5,360 nt of DNA from an uncultured Lachnospiraceae bacterium (GTDB lineage Bacteria > Bacillota > Clostridia > Lachnospirales > Lachnospiraceae): the NCBI GenBank assembly GCA_902803355.1, contig CADCPP010000006.1:1-5360 (forward strand), written 5' to 3'. Of the stretch, positions 5,267-5,360 are shown piece by piece. Position numbers and translations under genes: made by a program. The notes under the pieces were generated by a model that did not search any database, was not told the DNA's origin, and was given only the letters and a program-made list of their open reading frames with translations. Every line of letters starts with the position of its first letter. Position 1 is the stretch's first letter.

Positions 5267-5360
5267 ATGAGGAATGAAAACAGGACGGCGGACGGAAACA
5301 GGAACATATGGCTTGACGGGGTCATGGGCGTCGTGACCGGCGACGCCCTTGGCTGCCCGG
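5267..5360 (+). CDS. ADP-ribosylglycohydrolase family protein (DraG-like), N-terminal fragment
   Basis: Only 31 codons are visible before the window ends. After a polar, Asn-rich start comes WLDGVMGVVTGDALGCP (residues 15-31). This is the characteristic opening of the ADP-ribosylglycohydrolase family: a G--G--GDALG-P helix near the N-terminus. Family members remove ADP-ribose from arginine or other residues of proteins, or act on related ADP-ribose compounds, using two Mg2+ or Mn2+ ions. Most metal-binding residues lie beyond the edge, so activity cannot be judged. It follows the vWA gene closely on the same strand, with a good ribosome site. The assignment rests on a short but distinctive motif; a shortened or inactive gene cannot be excluded. 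Confidence 0.75.
   Translation, partial: MRNENRTADGNRNIWLDGVMGVVTGDALGCP

Noticed and set aside
1..5360. CRISPR arrays, tRNA or rRNA genes, insertion-sequence ends
   Set aside because: No regularly spaced direct repeats, cloverleaf-like segments or transposase frames were found by reading both strands.

Overview
The window looks like a GC-rich stretch of a Clostridia-type genome (Bacillota, probably Lachnospiraceae or a close relative). The grounds are the strong AGGAGG-type ribosome site of the vWA gene, the antiporter subtype (DD motif, PQAGVALGM, YELxGP ending), and the vWA / ADP-ribosylglycohydrolase pairing, which I recall mainly from such genomes. The placement is from memory of family features, not from a search. 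I see no RNA gene, insertion sequence, CRISPR array or phage gene.

Left two thirds, minus strand. Three genes read right to left. The first is a 441-residue CPA2-type cation:proton antiporter (4209-2884). The second is a 590-residue protein with six predicted membrane helices and a cytoplasmic tetratricopeptide-repeat (TPR) tail (2792-1020). The third is a clear paralogue of it (918 to beyond base 1), of which 306 codons are visible without a stop. The two TPR proteins align almost without gaps through the membrane half and into the TPR half, so they are a tandem duplication. Gaps of 91 and 101 bases separate the genes; the first holds an AT-rich promoter-like stretch and a weak hairpin, the second a short palindrome and a good ribosome site.

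Divergent intergenic region, 4210-4549. These 340 bases hold no convincing gene. They carry a candidate minus-strand promoter for the antiporter and an unusually dense set of inverted repeats. Some overlap, so they could only form as alternative structures; one touches the ribosome site of the vWA gene.

Right part, plus strand. A compact 225-residue von Willebrand factor A protein with intact metal-site residues (4550-5227) is followed after 39 bases by the start of an ADP-ribosylglycohydrolase (DraG-like) gene (5267 to beyond the edge). The two probably form an operon.

The antiporter and the vWA/DraG genes are recognisable families. The membrane-TPR pair is the least explained part: its topology suggests a membrane-anchored scaffold or sensor with a variable repeat tail, but its function is unknown.
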